This document shows positions 9,724 through 16,461 of a stretch of 22,150 nt of DNA, one piece after another. The notes below the pieces were generated by a model. The model searched no databases. It was given only the letters and a program-made list of their open reading frames with translations, and had not been told where the DNA came from. Each line of letters begins with the position of its first letter. Position 1 is the stretch's first letter. The DNA lies in contig NZ_QRQC01000026.1 in assembly GCF_003475325.1 (NCBI RefSeq), positions 1 through 22,150 of the forward strand. The letters are read 5' to 3'. Source of the stretch: Collinsella sp. AF33-16 (GTDB lineage: Bacteria; Actinomycetota; Coriobacteriia; Coriobacteriales; Coriobacteriaceae). Position numbers and translations under genes: made by a program.

Positions 9724-11076
9724 TTAGCTCTGAGCTCGCACGCGAGCGGCGCCGAGTTCGGTCAGATGGTATTTCTGGCCATGCTTGATGACCAAGCCGG
9801 CCTGCGCCAAGTCATTGAGCGTGCGTGACCAAGTGGGGGCCGAGTTTCCAAACGCCCTCGCCAGATCGGTAGCACCGCACGCTTGATTTTGCGCCAGATA
9901 GCCCAGCGCGGCGTTGCCGCGATCGCTTACGAACACGTCCGGTTGCGGCTGCGCATACTGATTTGCTGCATTAGGATACATCATTTGAGCTGCTGGTTGT
10001 TGAGAACTCTGCATCGGCGGCATTTGCTGTTGAAAACTTTGAGGCCACTGTTGGTAAGGCTGCGGAGTCATCTGCTGGGCCCAGGGGTTGTACTGCTGCT
10101 GCGGCATCTGCTGGTACGGCTGCTGATATCCCTGCTGGTACTGCTGCGGGAACTGCTGGCCATACCCCAGTGGCGGCATCTGCTGATATGGATATCCCTG
10201 TTGGTACGGCTGATAGCCCATTTGCTGGCCACCCGGTGCCCCCGTCGCCTGCTGCATTGCTGCTGCATCCTGATCCGCCAGCGGCATGGCCTCTGGCGCG
10301 TTTGGCGGCATCGACATCGATGCCGCCTGGGGCTCTTGTGTAGGAAGCATTCCGGGCTGCTGCATCTGTCCCACGGGGCGCTGCATCTGTTGCGTTGCCA
10401 TGGGCTGCTGCGCAAAAGCTCCCGGCAGGGGATATGTGGGCTGCTCCGTCTCGGGCCGCACGGCAGCACCGCGCCCGCCGGCACGCTCGATTTCCTGCAC
10501 GCGCTTGGGGTCCAGACTTACCGTCACGACGGTGCCGTTGCCCATGTTGTCCTCGATGGAGACAGCGCCACCGGCGTTTTCCAAGTACTCCTGTACCATG
10601 GGAAACCCGGCTCCGGTTCCGCGGATATACCGTTTCATCTTGCTGTTTGCGCTGGTTACGCCAAAATCGAAGGCACGCTCTTTGTCGTCGATGCCCGGAC
10701 CCTGATCGGCAAAGCGGATGGTATCGCCACCGTCGAGAATCGAGATGATGGGCTCTGCAAAATGCGCGTGGATAAAGTTTTCGACAATCTCGCGGATAAC
10801 CATCAGCGAGATGCGTCCTCCCTGCTCTTTCATGCACTGGTAGACGGTGTTGGTTGTCTCTTCCAAGTAGGTACGGACGTCTTGCGGTTCGATGACGATG
10901 ACACGCGGTGTCGACAGCATGTCATCGTAGACCGCGATGCGCGCTGCATACATGGCTTTTGGTGCTTGTGCGGTGTCCTGCTCACCCTCGTTGCGTTTTT
11001 CGCGCACGCCGGTGATGTGCTCGTTGTCGGGTGCCGGATCACCGGAATCGACCATGGTGTAGAAGTCGTCAGACAT
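9724..11076 (-). CDS. GHKL-type ATPase with Q/P/Y-rich linker and C-terminal winged helix
   Basis: 450 aa; I do not recognise a named family. Residues about 85-190 form a GHKL ATP-binding domain: N-box REIVENFIHA with Glu96 and Asn100, G1 box DQGPGI (124-129) and G2 box RGTGAGF (152-158). There is no histidine-phosphorylation domain, receiver or membrane segment, so it is not a standard sensor kinase; the fold is closer to SpoIIAB-like anti-sigma kinases or GyrB-type ATPases. Residues about 222-378 are low-complexity, dominated by Gln, Pro, Tyr, Met and Gly with repeated YQQ. Residues about 385-448 look like a winged helix (ATDLARAFG, TLNDLAQAGLV, YHLTELG). The ATG start has only a weak GAGCGG site. 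It lies between the right origin half and dnaA, 15 nt upstream of dnaA. A DNA-binding, ATP-responsive role at the origin or dnaA promoter is inferred from context. Confidence 0.85.
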   Translation of the reverse strand: MSDDFYTMVDSGDPAPDNEHITGVREKRNEGEQDTAQAPKAMYAARIAVYDDMLSTPRVIVIEPQDVRTYLEETTNTVYQCMKEQGGRISLMVIREIVENFIHAHFAEPIISILDGGDTIRFADQGPGIDDKERAFDFGVTSANSKMKRYIRGTGAGFPMVQEYLENAGGAVSIEDNMGNGTVVTVSLDPKRVQEIERAGGRGAAVRPETEQPTYPLPGAFAQQPMATQQMQRPVGQMQQPGMLPTQEPQAASMSMPPNAPEAMPLADQDAAAMQQATGAPGGQQMGYQPYQQGYPYQQMPPLGYGQQFPQQYQQGYQQPYQQMPQQQYNPWAQQMTPQPYQQWPQSFQQQMPPMQSSQQPAAQMMYPNAANQYAQPQPDVFVSDRGNAALGYLAQNQACGATDLARAFGNSAPTWSRTLNDLAQAGLVIKHGQKYHLTELGAARVRAQS

Positions 11077-11319
11077 GCCGCTCGCAATCTTTCAAAAGGT
11101 TTTGAACAAATAGTAGCTCACCGCGCAATGTTTCTCATCTTTCGACAAGTTTTCAAAACCTGTTGAAAACTTTGGAAAACGGACGAAAAGTTCTCAACAT
11201 TTCCAACACGACCTGTTGAAAACACGATGAAATTTCGTGAAAAGTTGCCTGCTGCCTCAAATGCCGGTTCTGCTTATGGGGGAACCGTGTGCTCTTTGCA
11301 ACCTTTTACCTTTGATTTC
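11077..11319. other. oriC: oriC, right half (upstream of the GHKL gene and rpmH)
   Basis: Non-coding region between divergent genes; with the rpmH promoter and leader (11320-11421) it forms a 345-bp gap. It holds a dense DnaA-box cluster (11150-11222) and two inverted repeats: TTCAAAA-GG-TTTTGAA (11091-11106) and GTTTTCAA-AACCTG-TTGAAAAC (11149-11170). A small dyad CGGTTC...GAACCG spans 11265-11287. It lacks the strong AT-rich unwinding tract seen in the left half. No clear minus-strand promoter for the GHKL-dnaA operon could be picked, although one is expected here. Confidence 0.75.
11150..11222. promoter_or_regulatory. Cluster of DnaA-box-like nonamers
   Basis: Six related nonamers occur in 73 bp: TTTTCAAAA (plus, 11150-11158), TTTTCAACA (minus, 11161-11169), TTTTCCAAA (minus, 11171-11179), TTCTCAACA (plus, 11191-11199), TTTCCAACA (plus, 11200-11208) and TTTTCAACA (minus, 11214-11222). 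The two perfect TTTTCAACA copies sit in the repeated 13-mer. The cluster lies in the leader of the GHKL-dnaA operon, so DnaA autoregulation is plausible. Confidence 0.7.
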
Positions 11320-11349
11320 TTGACATTTGAACATTGATTTCCCTACAAT
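11320..11349 (+). promoter_or_regulatory. rpmH operon promoter
   Basis: A perfect -35 hexamer TTGACA (11320-11325), an 18-nt spacer and TACAAT (11344-11349, five of six matches to TATAAT) make a strong housekeeping promoter with a start near 11356. It would drive rpmH-rnpA-yidD-yidC-jag away from the origin. Confidence 0.82.
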
Positions 11350-11421
11350 CTTCAAGCTCACGTGTCTATATCTGCGTCCGCGCTCCCGCGGACGCTCGAA
11401 ATGCAGCAGGAGGAACTTAAG

Positions 11422-11556
11422 ATGAAGCGTACGTATCAGCCTAATAAGCGTAAGCGTGCCAAGACCCATGGCTTCCGTGCCCGTATGGCCACCAAGGGTG
11501 GTCGTGCCGTGCTCGCCCGTCGCCGCGCCAAGGGCCGCAAGCGTCTCACTGTCTAG
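11422..11556 (+). CDS. rpmH: 50S ribosomal protein L34
   Basis: 44-residue, highly basic large-subunit protein. It shows the family signature [12 protein letters not shown], then [17 protein letters not shown] and KGRKRLTV. The ATG at 11422 is preceded by AGGAGG at 11408-11413; an earlier in-frame ATG at 11401 lies before this site and would add residues the family lacks. It is the first gene of the rightward operon, directly after a strong promoter, and diverges from the dnaA side as in most bacteria. Confidence 0.97.
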   Translation: MKRTYQPNKRKRAKTHGFRARMATKGGRAVLARRRAKGRKRLTV

Positions 11557-11576
11557 CAGCGATACACACATCTCGC

Positions 11577-11915
11577 ATGAAGACTATTAAGTCTCGGCAA
11601 GATTTCGAGCATGTGTTCAGTCAGGGGCGTCGTTTCAATCACCCTCTGATTCGAATGACCATATGTGAATCGGTTGGCGAAGGCGACTCCGGAAGGGTCG
11701 CCTTCGTTGGTGCTAAACGGCTCGGTTGTGCAGTCGTGCGCAACCGTTCTAAGCGTGTGATGCGCGAGGCCGCCCGCAGCTGCGGATTTCCCGTTGCGGG
11801 TTATGACATCATCTTGTTCGCGACTCCCAAGACGAGGATTTCCTCGCCGCAGGAGATGGACAAGGCGTTGCGTTCGCTTATGAAACGCGCCGGCGTTGCC
11901 GGGGAGGAGCGATGA
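11577..11915 (+). CDS. rnpA: Ribonuclease P protein component
   Basis: Basic protein cofactor of RNase P, which matures the 5' ends of tRNAs. 112 aa, normal size. The diagnostic RNR motif is RNRSKRVMREA at residues 55-65. The N-terminal half contains GRRFNHPL and the strand GRVAFVGAKRLG. It starts 20 nt after rpmH without a strong ribosome-binding site, and its stop overlaps the yidD start by 4 nt (ATGA). Confidence 0.94.
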   Translation: MKTIKSRQDFEHVFSQGRRFNHPLIRMTICESVGEGDSGRVAFVGAKRLGCAVVRNRSKRVMREAARSCGFPVAGYDIILFATPKTRISSPQEMDKALRSLMKRAGVAGEER

Positions 11916-12136
11916 GCAATCACGTTTTGCGACGTGTTGCCATCGCTCCTATTCGCATATATCAACAGGTTATTTCGCCCTTATTGCCTGACGCTTGCAT
12001 TTATTACCCAACGTGCTCGCAATACGCCATTCAGGCGATTGAGCGGTACGGTGTTTTGAGAGGCTGCTGGCTTGCCGTGAGGCGCATCGCTCGCTGCAAT
12101 CCCCTGCACGTCGGCGGTTATGACCCTGTGCCCTAG
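11912..12136 (+). CDS. yidD: Membrane protein insertion efficiency factor YidD
   Basis: 74-aa member of the YidD family, whose members aid YidC-dependent membrane insertion. The signature CIYYPTCSQYA has Cys29 and Cys35; further motifs are IRIYQQVISPLL, GCWLAVRRIARC and the terminal NPLHVGGYDPVP. It overlaps rnpA by 4 nt, which implies translational coupling, and is followed after 29 nt by yidC. Confidence 0.94.
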   Translation: MSNHVLRRVAIAPIRIYQQVISPLLPDACIYYPTCSQYAIQAIERYGVLRGCWLAVRRIARCNPLHVGGYDPVP

Positions 12137-12165
12137 CGGGCACTCGCTATCGGAGGAAAACTTAC

Positions 12166-12936
12166 ATGTGGGATTGGATTGTTAACATCCTTTTCGAGCT
12201 GCTCAAGCTCATCCAGACCTTTGCGGTCGACTGGGGCCTGTCCATCATCATCCTGGTGGTCATCATCCGTCTGCTGCTGACGCCGCTTATGCTCAAGTCG
12301 ACCAAGTCGACGGCTCGCATGCAGGTGCTGCAGCCCAAGATGCTCGAGATCCAGGAGCGTTACGCCGACGATCCCCAGCGTCAGGCCGAGGAGATGCAGA
12401 AGTTCTACAGCGAGAACAAGTTCAATCCGCTGTCCGGCTGCCTGCCGCTTCTGATTCAGATGCCCATCCTCATCGCCCTGTTCACGCTTCTGCGCAACCT
12501 ACCGCAGTACTTTAACGAGGGCACGTTCTCGTTCTTCAGCATCCTGCCCGACTTGACCACCACGCCGAGCGCCTCCTTTGCCGATGGCTTTATGGTGGCA
12601 CTGCCTGCGCTGATCTGCCTGATCCTGTTTGCCGTTCTGACCCTGATTCCGCAGCTCTACATGTCGCGCAACCAGACCGGTCAGCAGGCGCAGAGCATGC
12701 GCATGATGGCCGTTGTCATGACCGTCATGATGCTTTGGATGGGCTGGAGCCTGCCCGTCGGCGTTCTGCTGTACTACGATGTTTCCTCTGCCTGGCAGGT
12801 TATCCAGCAGATCTTCGTGACGCAGAAGGTTATCGACAAGGCTAAGGCCGAAGAGGAGGAGCGTCTTAAGAACGCCCCGTTGCAGGTCGAGGTCACTCGT
12901 CGCGAGAAGAAGCCGCGTCCGCACAAGAAGAAGTAA
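12166..12936 (+). CDS. yidC: Membrane protein insertase YidC
   Basis: Oxa1/YidC/Alb3-family insertase that places proteins into the cytoplasmic membrane alone or with SecYEG. 256 aa, the short Gram-positive type without the large periplasmic domain. The first core segment (about 24-42) contains the conserved Arg35 (VVIIRLLLTPLML) that lies in the hydrophilic groove. A basic coiled-coil cytoplasmic loop follows (QPKMLEIQERY). Later hydrophobic segments include LPLLIQMPILIALF, LPALICLILFAVLTLI and MMAVVMTVMMLWMG. The C-terminal tail is strongly basic (PRPHKKK). I see no signal peptide or lipobox cysteine at the N-terminus. The ribosome-binding site GGAGG lies just upstream. Confidence 0.95.
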   Translation: MWDWIVNILFELLKLIQTFAVDWGLSIIILVVIIRLLLTPLMLKSTKSTARMQVLQPKMLEIQERYADDPQRQAEEMQKFYSENKFNPLSGCLPLLIQMPILIALFTLLRNLPQYFNEGTFSFFSILPDLTTTPSASFADGFMVALPALICLILFAVLTLIPQLYMSRNQTGQQAQSMRMMAVVMTVMMLWMGWSLPVGVLLYYDVSSAWQVIQQIFVTQKVIDKAKAEEEERLKNAPLQVEVTRREKKPRPHKKK

Positions 12937-12953
12937 TGGGACAGTAATCTTAT

Positions 12954-12965
12954 TTAGGTACCTAA
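12954..12965. repeat. 12-bp palindrome TTAGGTACCTAA, copy 1
   Basis: A perfect palindrome in the 44-nt gap between yidC and jag, just upstream of the jag ribosome-binding site. An identical copy lies at 16458-16469. Function unknown. Confidence 0.55.
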
Positions 12966-12980
12966 TTTTTGGAGTACGTT

Positions 12981-13550
12981 ATGTCTGAAGAGATCATCGA
13001 GGATATGCTTGAGGAGGTTGCCCCGCAGATTGCGGGCGATTATCCCGAGATTGCACAGCGCTACAAGGCCGGTGAAGAGCTGACCGATGAGGAGCTCGAC
13101 ACCATTGCCGATGTTGCGATTTCCATTCTGCGTTCCATCCTTTCGCACTTCGATGCCGCCAACTCTCCTATTGATGAGTACGAGGGCGACGAGGGCGAGC
13201 TGATTTTGGATGTTACGGCTCCTGATCTTGCTGTTCTCATTGGTCGCCATGGACGTACCCTCGATGCCCTTCAGGTTATGTTCTCGCTGCTGGTGAGCCG
13301 CAAGCTTGGCTTTAGGTATCCGGTCGTCGTTGACGTTGAAGGCTACAAGAGCCGTCGTCAGGAGAAGGTTGCCTCTATGGCTCAGTCTGCCGCCGAGCGT
13401 GCCATCCGTACTCATAAGAGTGTTTCGCTTCCGCCCATGAATGCCTATGAGCGCCGACTGGTTCACATTGCGCTTCGTGGCAATGATGCCGTCGATACCC
13501 ATTCTGAGGGTTCTGACCCTGATCGCCATGTGGTGATTGTTGCTCGATAA
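12981..13550 (+). CDS. jag: Jag/KhpB RNA-binding protein (KH and R3H domains)
   Basis: 189-aa RNA-binding protein. An acidic N-terminal stretch (1 to about 65) is followed by a KH domain with the GxxG loop in IGRHGRTLDAL, then an R3H domain with PPMNAYERRLVHIAL. Homologues (KhpB, EloR, SpoIIIJ-associated protein) bind RNA and affect cell division or elongation. It is shorter than B. subtilis Jag, and I cannot see a clear Jag-N domain. I chose the ATG at 12981 because GGAG lies at 12971-12974; an in-frame TTG at 12969 precedes it. It is the last gene of the rpmH operon, and a terminator follows within 25 nt. Confidence 0.93.
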   Translation: MSEEIIEDMLEEVAPQIAGDYPEIAQRYKAGEELTDEELDTIADVAISILRSILSHFDAANSPIDEYEGDEGELILDVTAPDLAVLIGRHGRTLDALQVMFSLLVSRKLGFRYPVVVDVEGYKSRRQEKVASMAQSAAERAIRTHKSVSLPPMNAYERRLVHIALRGNDAVDTHSEGSDPDRHVVIVAR

Positions 13551-13570
13551 TTTACTCGAGCTTATGCTAA

Positions 13571-13600
13571 GGGGGCGTGGTTTCCACGTCCCCTTTTTTT
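13571..13600 (+). terminator. Rho-independent terminator after jag
   Basis: The stem GGGGGCGTGG / CCACGTCCCC (10 pairs, one of them G-U) has a TTT loop and is followed directly by seven T residues. It closes the rpmH-jag operon. Confidence 0.92.
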
Positions 13601-13621
13601 GTCAAAAGTTCTCGATACAAT
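13594..13621 (+). promoter_or_regulatory. Possible rsmG promoter
   Basis: TACAAT (13616-13621), identical to the rpmH -10 element, lies about 16 nt after a T-rich stretch that is part of the preceding terminator and is a poor -35. A promoter is expected because rsmG follows a terminator. Confidence 0.3.
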
Positions 13622-13646
13622 GATTTTTGTCAGAAAGGAGCTTCTG

Positions 13647-14384
13647 TTGTTTGTACTTACAGACCTGCAGGCTGACGAGATGCTAAGTCGACTAACCTCC
13701 TATTGCAAAGAGTATTCCTTGAATATAAATGATGCTGATCTAAGGAAATGTATTCAGCATTTGGATTTGGTTCTTGAAACTAATAAGACAACCAATCTCA
13801 CTCGTATTCTTAACGTAGAAGATGCTGCTGTACTTCATATCCTCGACTCACTTGTTTTGCTCCCTTATATCAATAAGGCTCCTGAGGGTGCTTTGCTCGA
13901 TATGGGAACAGGTGCGGGCTTCCCTGGTATTCCATTAACGATAACCACGCATCGAAAAGCTACTTATATTGACTCTGTTGGCAAGAAGGTCGATGCTGTC
14001 AATACTTTTGCTCATGCTCTGGGATTGAAAAATGGTCATGCAGTCCATGATCGCCTTGAAGAATATGCTCGAAGCCATAAGAAACAGTTCTCTGTCGTAA
14101 CCGCTCGTGCACTCGCCCCTCTACCGATTCTTGTTGAGTATGCTGCTCCGTTCCTCAAAGACGGAGGGCTATTTGTTATCACCAAGGGTAATCCTTCGGA
14201 TGAGGAGCTTGCTTCCGGCATGTCAGCAGCTAAGATTTGCGGCTTCACTTTGCTTCTGAATGACGCAATCGATTTGCCTGAGGGCTTGGGCCACAGGGAG
14301 TTCATTGTTCTTAAAAAGAGTCATCCGGCATCCGTTTCATTGCCTCGTGCAAATGGCATGGCAAAGAAGAATCCGCTTGCCTAG
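13647..14384 (+). CDS. rsmG: 16S rRNA (guanine-N7) methyltransferase RsmG (GidB)
   Basis: S-adenosylmethionine-dependent enzyme that methylates N7 of G527 (E. coli numbering) in 16S rRNA. 245 aa from the chosen start. The SAM-binding glycine motif is DMGTGAGFPG at about residues 85-94, followed by GKKVDAVN and the conserved VTARALAPL. The upstream pattern TTNLTRI is also typical. I chose TTG at 13647 because AAAGGAG at 13634-13640 is well placed; alternatives are ATG 13620 and TTG 13599, the latter overlapping the terminator. Base composition is much lower in G+C here (22 of 60 bases in 13681-13740). It is followed by the parS cluster and parA, a common arrangement. Confidence 0.93.
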   Translation: MFVLTDLQADEMLSRLTSYCKEYSLNINDADLRKCIQHLDLVLETNKTTNLTRILNVEDAAVLHILDSLVLLPYINKAPEGALLDMGTGAGFPGIPLTITTHRKATYIDSVGKKVDAVNTFAHALGLKNGHAVHDRLEEYARSHKKQFSVVTARALAPLPILVEYAAPFLKDGGLFVITKGNPSDEELASGMSAAKICGFTLLLNDAIDLPEGLGHREFIVLKKSHPASVSLPRANGMAKKNPLA

Positions 14385-14385
14385 A

Positions 14386-14401
14386 TGTTTCACGTGAAAC
14401 A
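14386..14401. promoter_or_regulatory. parS: parS site 1
   Basis: TGTTTCACGTGAAACA is a perfect match to the bacterial parS consensus, bound by ParB. It begins 2 nt after the rsmG stop codon and is extended to an 18-bp palindrome by flanking A and T. Confidence 0.95.
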
Positions 14402-14424
14402 TAATGGATACTAACAACTTGCAG

Positions 14425-14440
14425 TGTTTCACGTGAAACA
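14425..14440. promoter_or_regulatory. parS: parS site 2
   Basis: A second perfect 16-bp parS, starting exactly 39 bp after the start of site 1, between rsmG and parA. Confidence 0.95.
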
Positions 14441-14463
14441 TGGCGGTTGATATCGAATCGGAA

Positions 14464-14479
14464 TGTTTCACGTGAAACA
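14464..14479. promoter_or_regulatory. parS: parS site 3
   Basis: A third perfect 16-bp parS, again exactly 39 bp after the previous one and about 40 bp upstream of the parA start. ParB bound here could also repress parAB, a common form of autoregulation. Confidence 0.95.
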
Positions 14480-14518
14480 TCCTCCGTTTGACAGCTTTAA
14501 TACACACCAGGAGGGACC

Positions 14519-15319
14519 GTGGGATTTCGCGACGTTAAGCGTTCTAAGAGCGCAAAAGACACGCGTATCATTGCAATCATCAATCAAAAAGGCGGCGTCG
14601 GTAAGTCAACGACGGCTGTGAACCTTGCAGCAGCACTGGGTGAGCAGGGTCGTAAGACACTGATTGTCGATTTTGATCCGCAGGGAAACAGCACCAGTGG
14701 ATTTGGAATTGAAAAAGAAGACCTTGATCGCTGCATCTATGATGCATTGTTGAATGATGTGCCGGCAGAATCGCTTGTTCTTGATACAAATTGCAAAAAG
14801 GTATTCGTAATTCCAGCTACGATTCAGCTTGCAGGTGCCGAAATTGAGCTCGTAAGCGCAATTGCTCGTGAAACCCGCCTCAAAGATTTGCTTGAGCCGA
14901 TTCAGGACGAGTTCGATTTTATTTTCATTGACTGTCCTCCTTCGCTCGGCCTGCTTACTATCAATGCCTTGACCGCAGCAGACAGCGTTTTGATTCCGAT
15001 CCAGTGCGAGTACTACGCACTCGAGGGCGTTACGAAGCTGCTAGAGTCAATGAAGATGGTCAAATCACGTCTGAACAAGGGCTTAGACACCTATGGTGTG
15101 CTTATGACTATGTATGACTCGCGTACTTCTCTATCGAATCAGGTTGTTGAGGAGGTTCAATCGTACTTTGGTGATAAGGCATTTAAGACGCTAATCCCCC
15201 GTACGGTTAAAATCTCCGAAGCTCCGTCTTTTGGAGAACCGGTAATTACCTATGCACCTCAAAACAAGGGTGCAAAAGCGTATATGAACCTTGCAAAAGA
15301 GGTGATCAAGCGTGCCTAG
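14519..15319 (+). CDS. parA: Chromosome partitioning ATPase ParA (Soj)
   Basis: Deviant Walker ATPase that binds DNA non-specifically and, with ParB-parS, separates newly replicated origins. 266 aa. The deviant Walker A is KGGVGKST (residues 24-31) with the signature Lys24; then VDFDPQGNSTSG and FIDCPPSLGLLT (Walker B region). The GTG start follows AGGAGGG closely (14509-14515). It lies directly after three parS sites and overlaps parB by 8 nt, so the two are translationally coupled. It could be called MinD-like by fold, but the parB partner and parS sites settle the assignment. Confidence 0.96.
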   Translation: MGFRDVKRSKSAKDTRIIAIINQKGGVGKSTTAVNLAAALGEQGRKTLIVDFDPQGNSTSGFGIEKEDLDRCIYDALLNDVPAESLVLDTNCKKVFVIPATIQLAGAEIELVSAIARETRLKDLLEPIQDEFDFIFIDCPPSLGLLTINALTAADSVLIPIQCEYYALEGVTKLLESMKMVKSRLNKGLDTYGVLMTMYDSRTSLSNQVVEEVQSYFGDKAFKTLIPRTVKISEAPSFGEPVITYAPQNKGAKAYMNLAKEVIKRA

Positions 15320-16217
15320 TGTAAAGAAACGTGGCGGATTGGGACGTGGACTCAATGCTTTGGTCTCAGAGGCCGAGTATGAGACCGGTGGTTCTGCTGT
15401 ATCTGCTTCAAATGCCGCATCTGTAACAAAACTACCTATTGAGGATATCGTTCCCAACCCTAATCAACCGCGAATTCATTTTAATGAAACTGAACTTCGC
15501 GAGTTGAGCGAGTCAATCCAAGAGCATGGCGTTTTGCAGCCGCTCTTGGTTCGCAAGCATGGAAACGGCTATGAGATCATCGCTGGTGAGCGTCGGTATC
15601 AGGCATCAAAGCTTGCTGGTCTTGAGGAACTGCCTGTCATCATTAAAGATGTTAATGATGAAGAGATGCTGGCACTTGCTCTTATCGAAAACCTTCAGCG
15701 TTCTGATCTGAATCCCGTCGAAGAGGCTAAGGGCTATCGCCAGCTTATCGATGCCAGCGGTATGACCCAGGAGGCATTGTCGAAGGCAGTAAGCAAGTCA
15801 CGCTCTGCAATTACAAACTCGCTGCGTCTTCTCGATCTCCCCGAAGTAGTTCAGCAGATGATTTTTGAGGGCAAACTTACTGCTGGTCATGCGCGTGCGA
15901 TTCTTGCAGTTCCCTATGAGGACGCGCGTATTCGACTTGCAGAGAAAGTTGTTACAGAGGGCCTTTCCGTAAGAGCGACAGAAAATCTTGCTCCGTTGTT
16001 TTCTGCCGGAGAGACACCTAAGACGCCGAGGCCTGCAACGCCTCAGTCTTTTAAAAAGGCTGCCCGCGTGCTTCGTCAGGTTTTTAATACCAACGTGCGT
16101 GTGAAGAGCTCGCGTGGAAAGAATAAGATTGAGATTGAGTTTAAAGACGAGGAAGAGCTCTCTCGTATTCTTGGCGAAATGATTCAGTTTGATCAAGGAG
16201 GCCAAGATGAGGAATAA
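15312..16217 (+). CDS. parB: Chromosome partitioning protein ParB (Spo0J)
   Basis: Centromere-binding CTPase clamp that loads at parS and spreads on DNA. 301 aa. The N-terminal tail KKRGGLGRGLNALV is the usual ParA-stimulating segment. The CTPase domain shows GERRYQA (92-98) and ENLQRSDLNPVEEA (126-139). The parS-binding helix-turn-helix lies at about 150-177 (MTQEALSKAVSKSRSAITNSL). A Ser/Pro/Thr-rich linker leads to the C-terminal dimerisation domain. The GTG start lies inside the end of parA, preceded by AGAGGTGAT. The last 11 nt overlap a small membrane-protein gene. Confidence 0.96.
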   Translation: MPSVKKRGGLGRGLNALVSEAEYETGGSAVSASNAASVTKLPIEDIVPNPNQPRIHFNETELRELSESIQEHGVLQPLLVRKHGNGYEIIAGERRYQASKLAGLEELPVIIKDVNDEEMLALALIENLQRSDLNPVEEAKGYRQLIDASGMTQEALSKAVSKSRSAITNSLRLLDLPEVVQQMIFEGKLTAGHARAILAVPYEDARIRLAEKVVTEGLSVRATENLAPLFSAGETPKTPRPATPQSFKKAARVLRQVFNTNVRVKSSRGKNKIEIEFKDEEELSRILGEMIQFDQGGQDEE

Positions 16218-16461
16218 GATTTTAACAGCGATTGCATTGGTGACGACTGTCGCAGCTGGTGCCTTTGCTGGCTATAGGATCGCGACAGACGATGAACTTC
16301 GAGGTCGTTTGCTTCGTAGCGCGCAAGATATCGTCGATACTTCCAAAAAGAAAATGGATGTTATGACAGAAGATGTTGCCATGCGTACTGCTCAGGTAAC
16401 GAAGAATCCCAAGATTAATCAAGGTTGGGTCAGCAACCAATGGGAAAATGTAGGCTATTAG
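16207..16461 (+). CDS. Small single-pass membrane protein coupled to parB
   Basis: 84 aa, not recognised beyond a loose YtxH-like layout. A basic start (MRNK) leads into one hydrophobic segment at about residues 5-27 (ILTAIALVTTVAAGAFAGY), followed by a charged, probably helical region (DDELRGRLLRSAQDIVD, KKKMDVMTEDV) and an aromatic tail (GWVSNQWENVGY). The ATG at 16207 follows GGAGG at 16197-16201; this start overlaps the end of parB by 11 nt, so translation is probably coupled. An in-frame ATG 18 nt earlier lies before the ribosome-binding site and is less likely. It is the last gene of the parAB operon, and a strong terminator follows. A membrane role in origin positioning is only a guess from location. 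Confidence 0.8.
   Translation: MRNKILTAIALVTTVAAGAFAGYRIATDDELRGRLLRSAQDIVDTSKKKMDVMTEDVAMRTAQVTKNPKINQGWVSNQWENVGY

Noticed and set aside
10020..10270. CTG/CAG-rich stretch as a microsatellite or repeat array
   Set aside because: The repeats are imperfect and in frame, explained by Gln and Tyr codons of the low-complexity linker in the GHKL protein.
9883..11166. Plus-strand open frame opposite the GHKL gene, rich in Leu, Arg and His
   Set aside because: It is the reverse reading of the Gln/Pro-rich repeats; the minus-strand frame has clear ATPase motifs and fits the operon.
11257..11571. Minus-strand open frame covering rpmH
   Set aside because: It overlaps rpmH and its promoter completely, shows no family motif, and rpmH is certain.
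14488..14493. TTGACA before parA as a -35 element
   Set aside because: A -10 element at normal spacing would fall on the parA ribosome-binding site and start codon, so the hexamer is probably chance.
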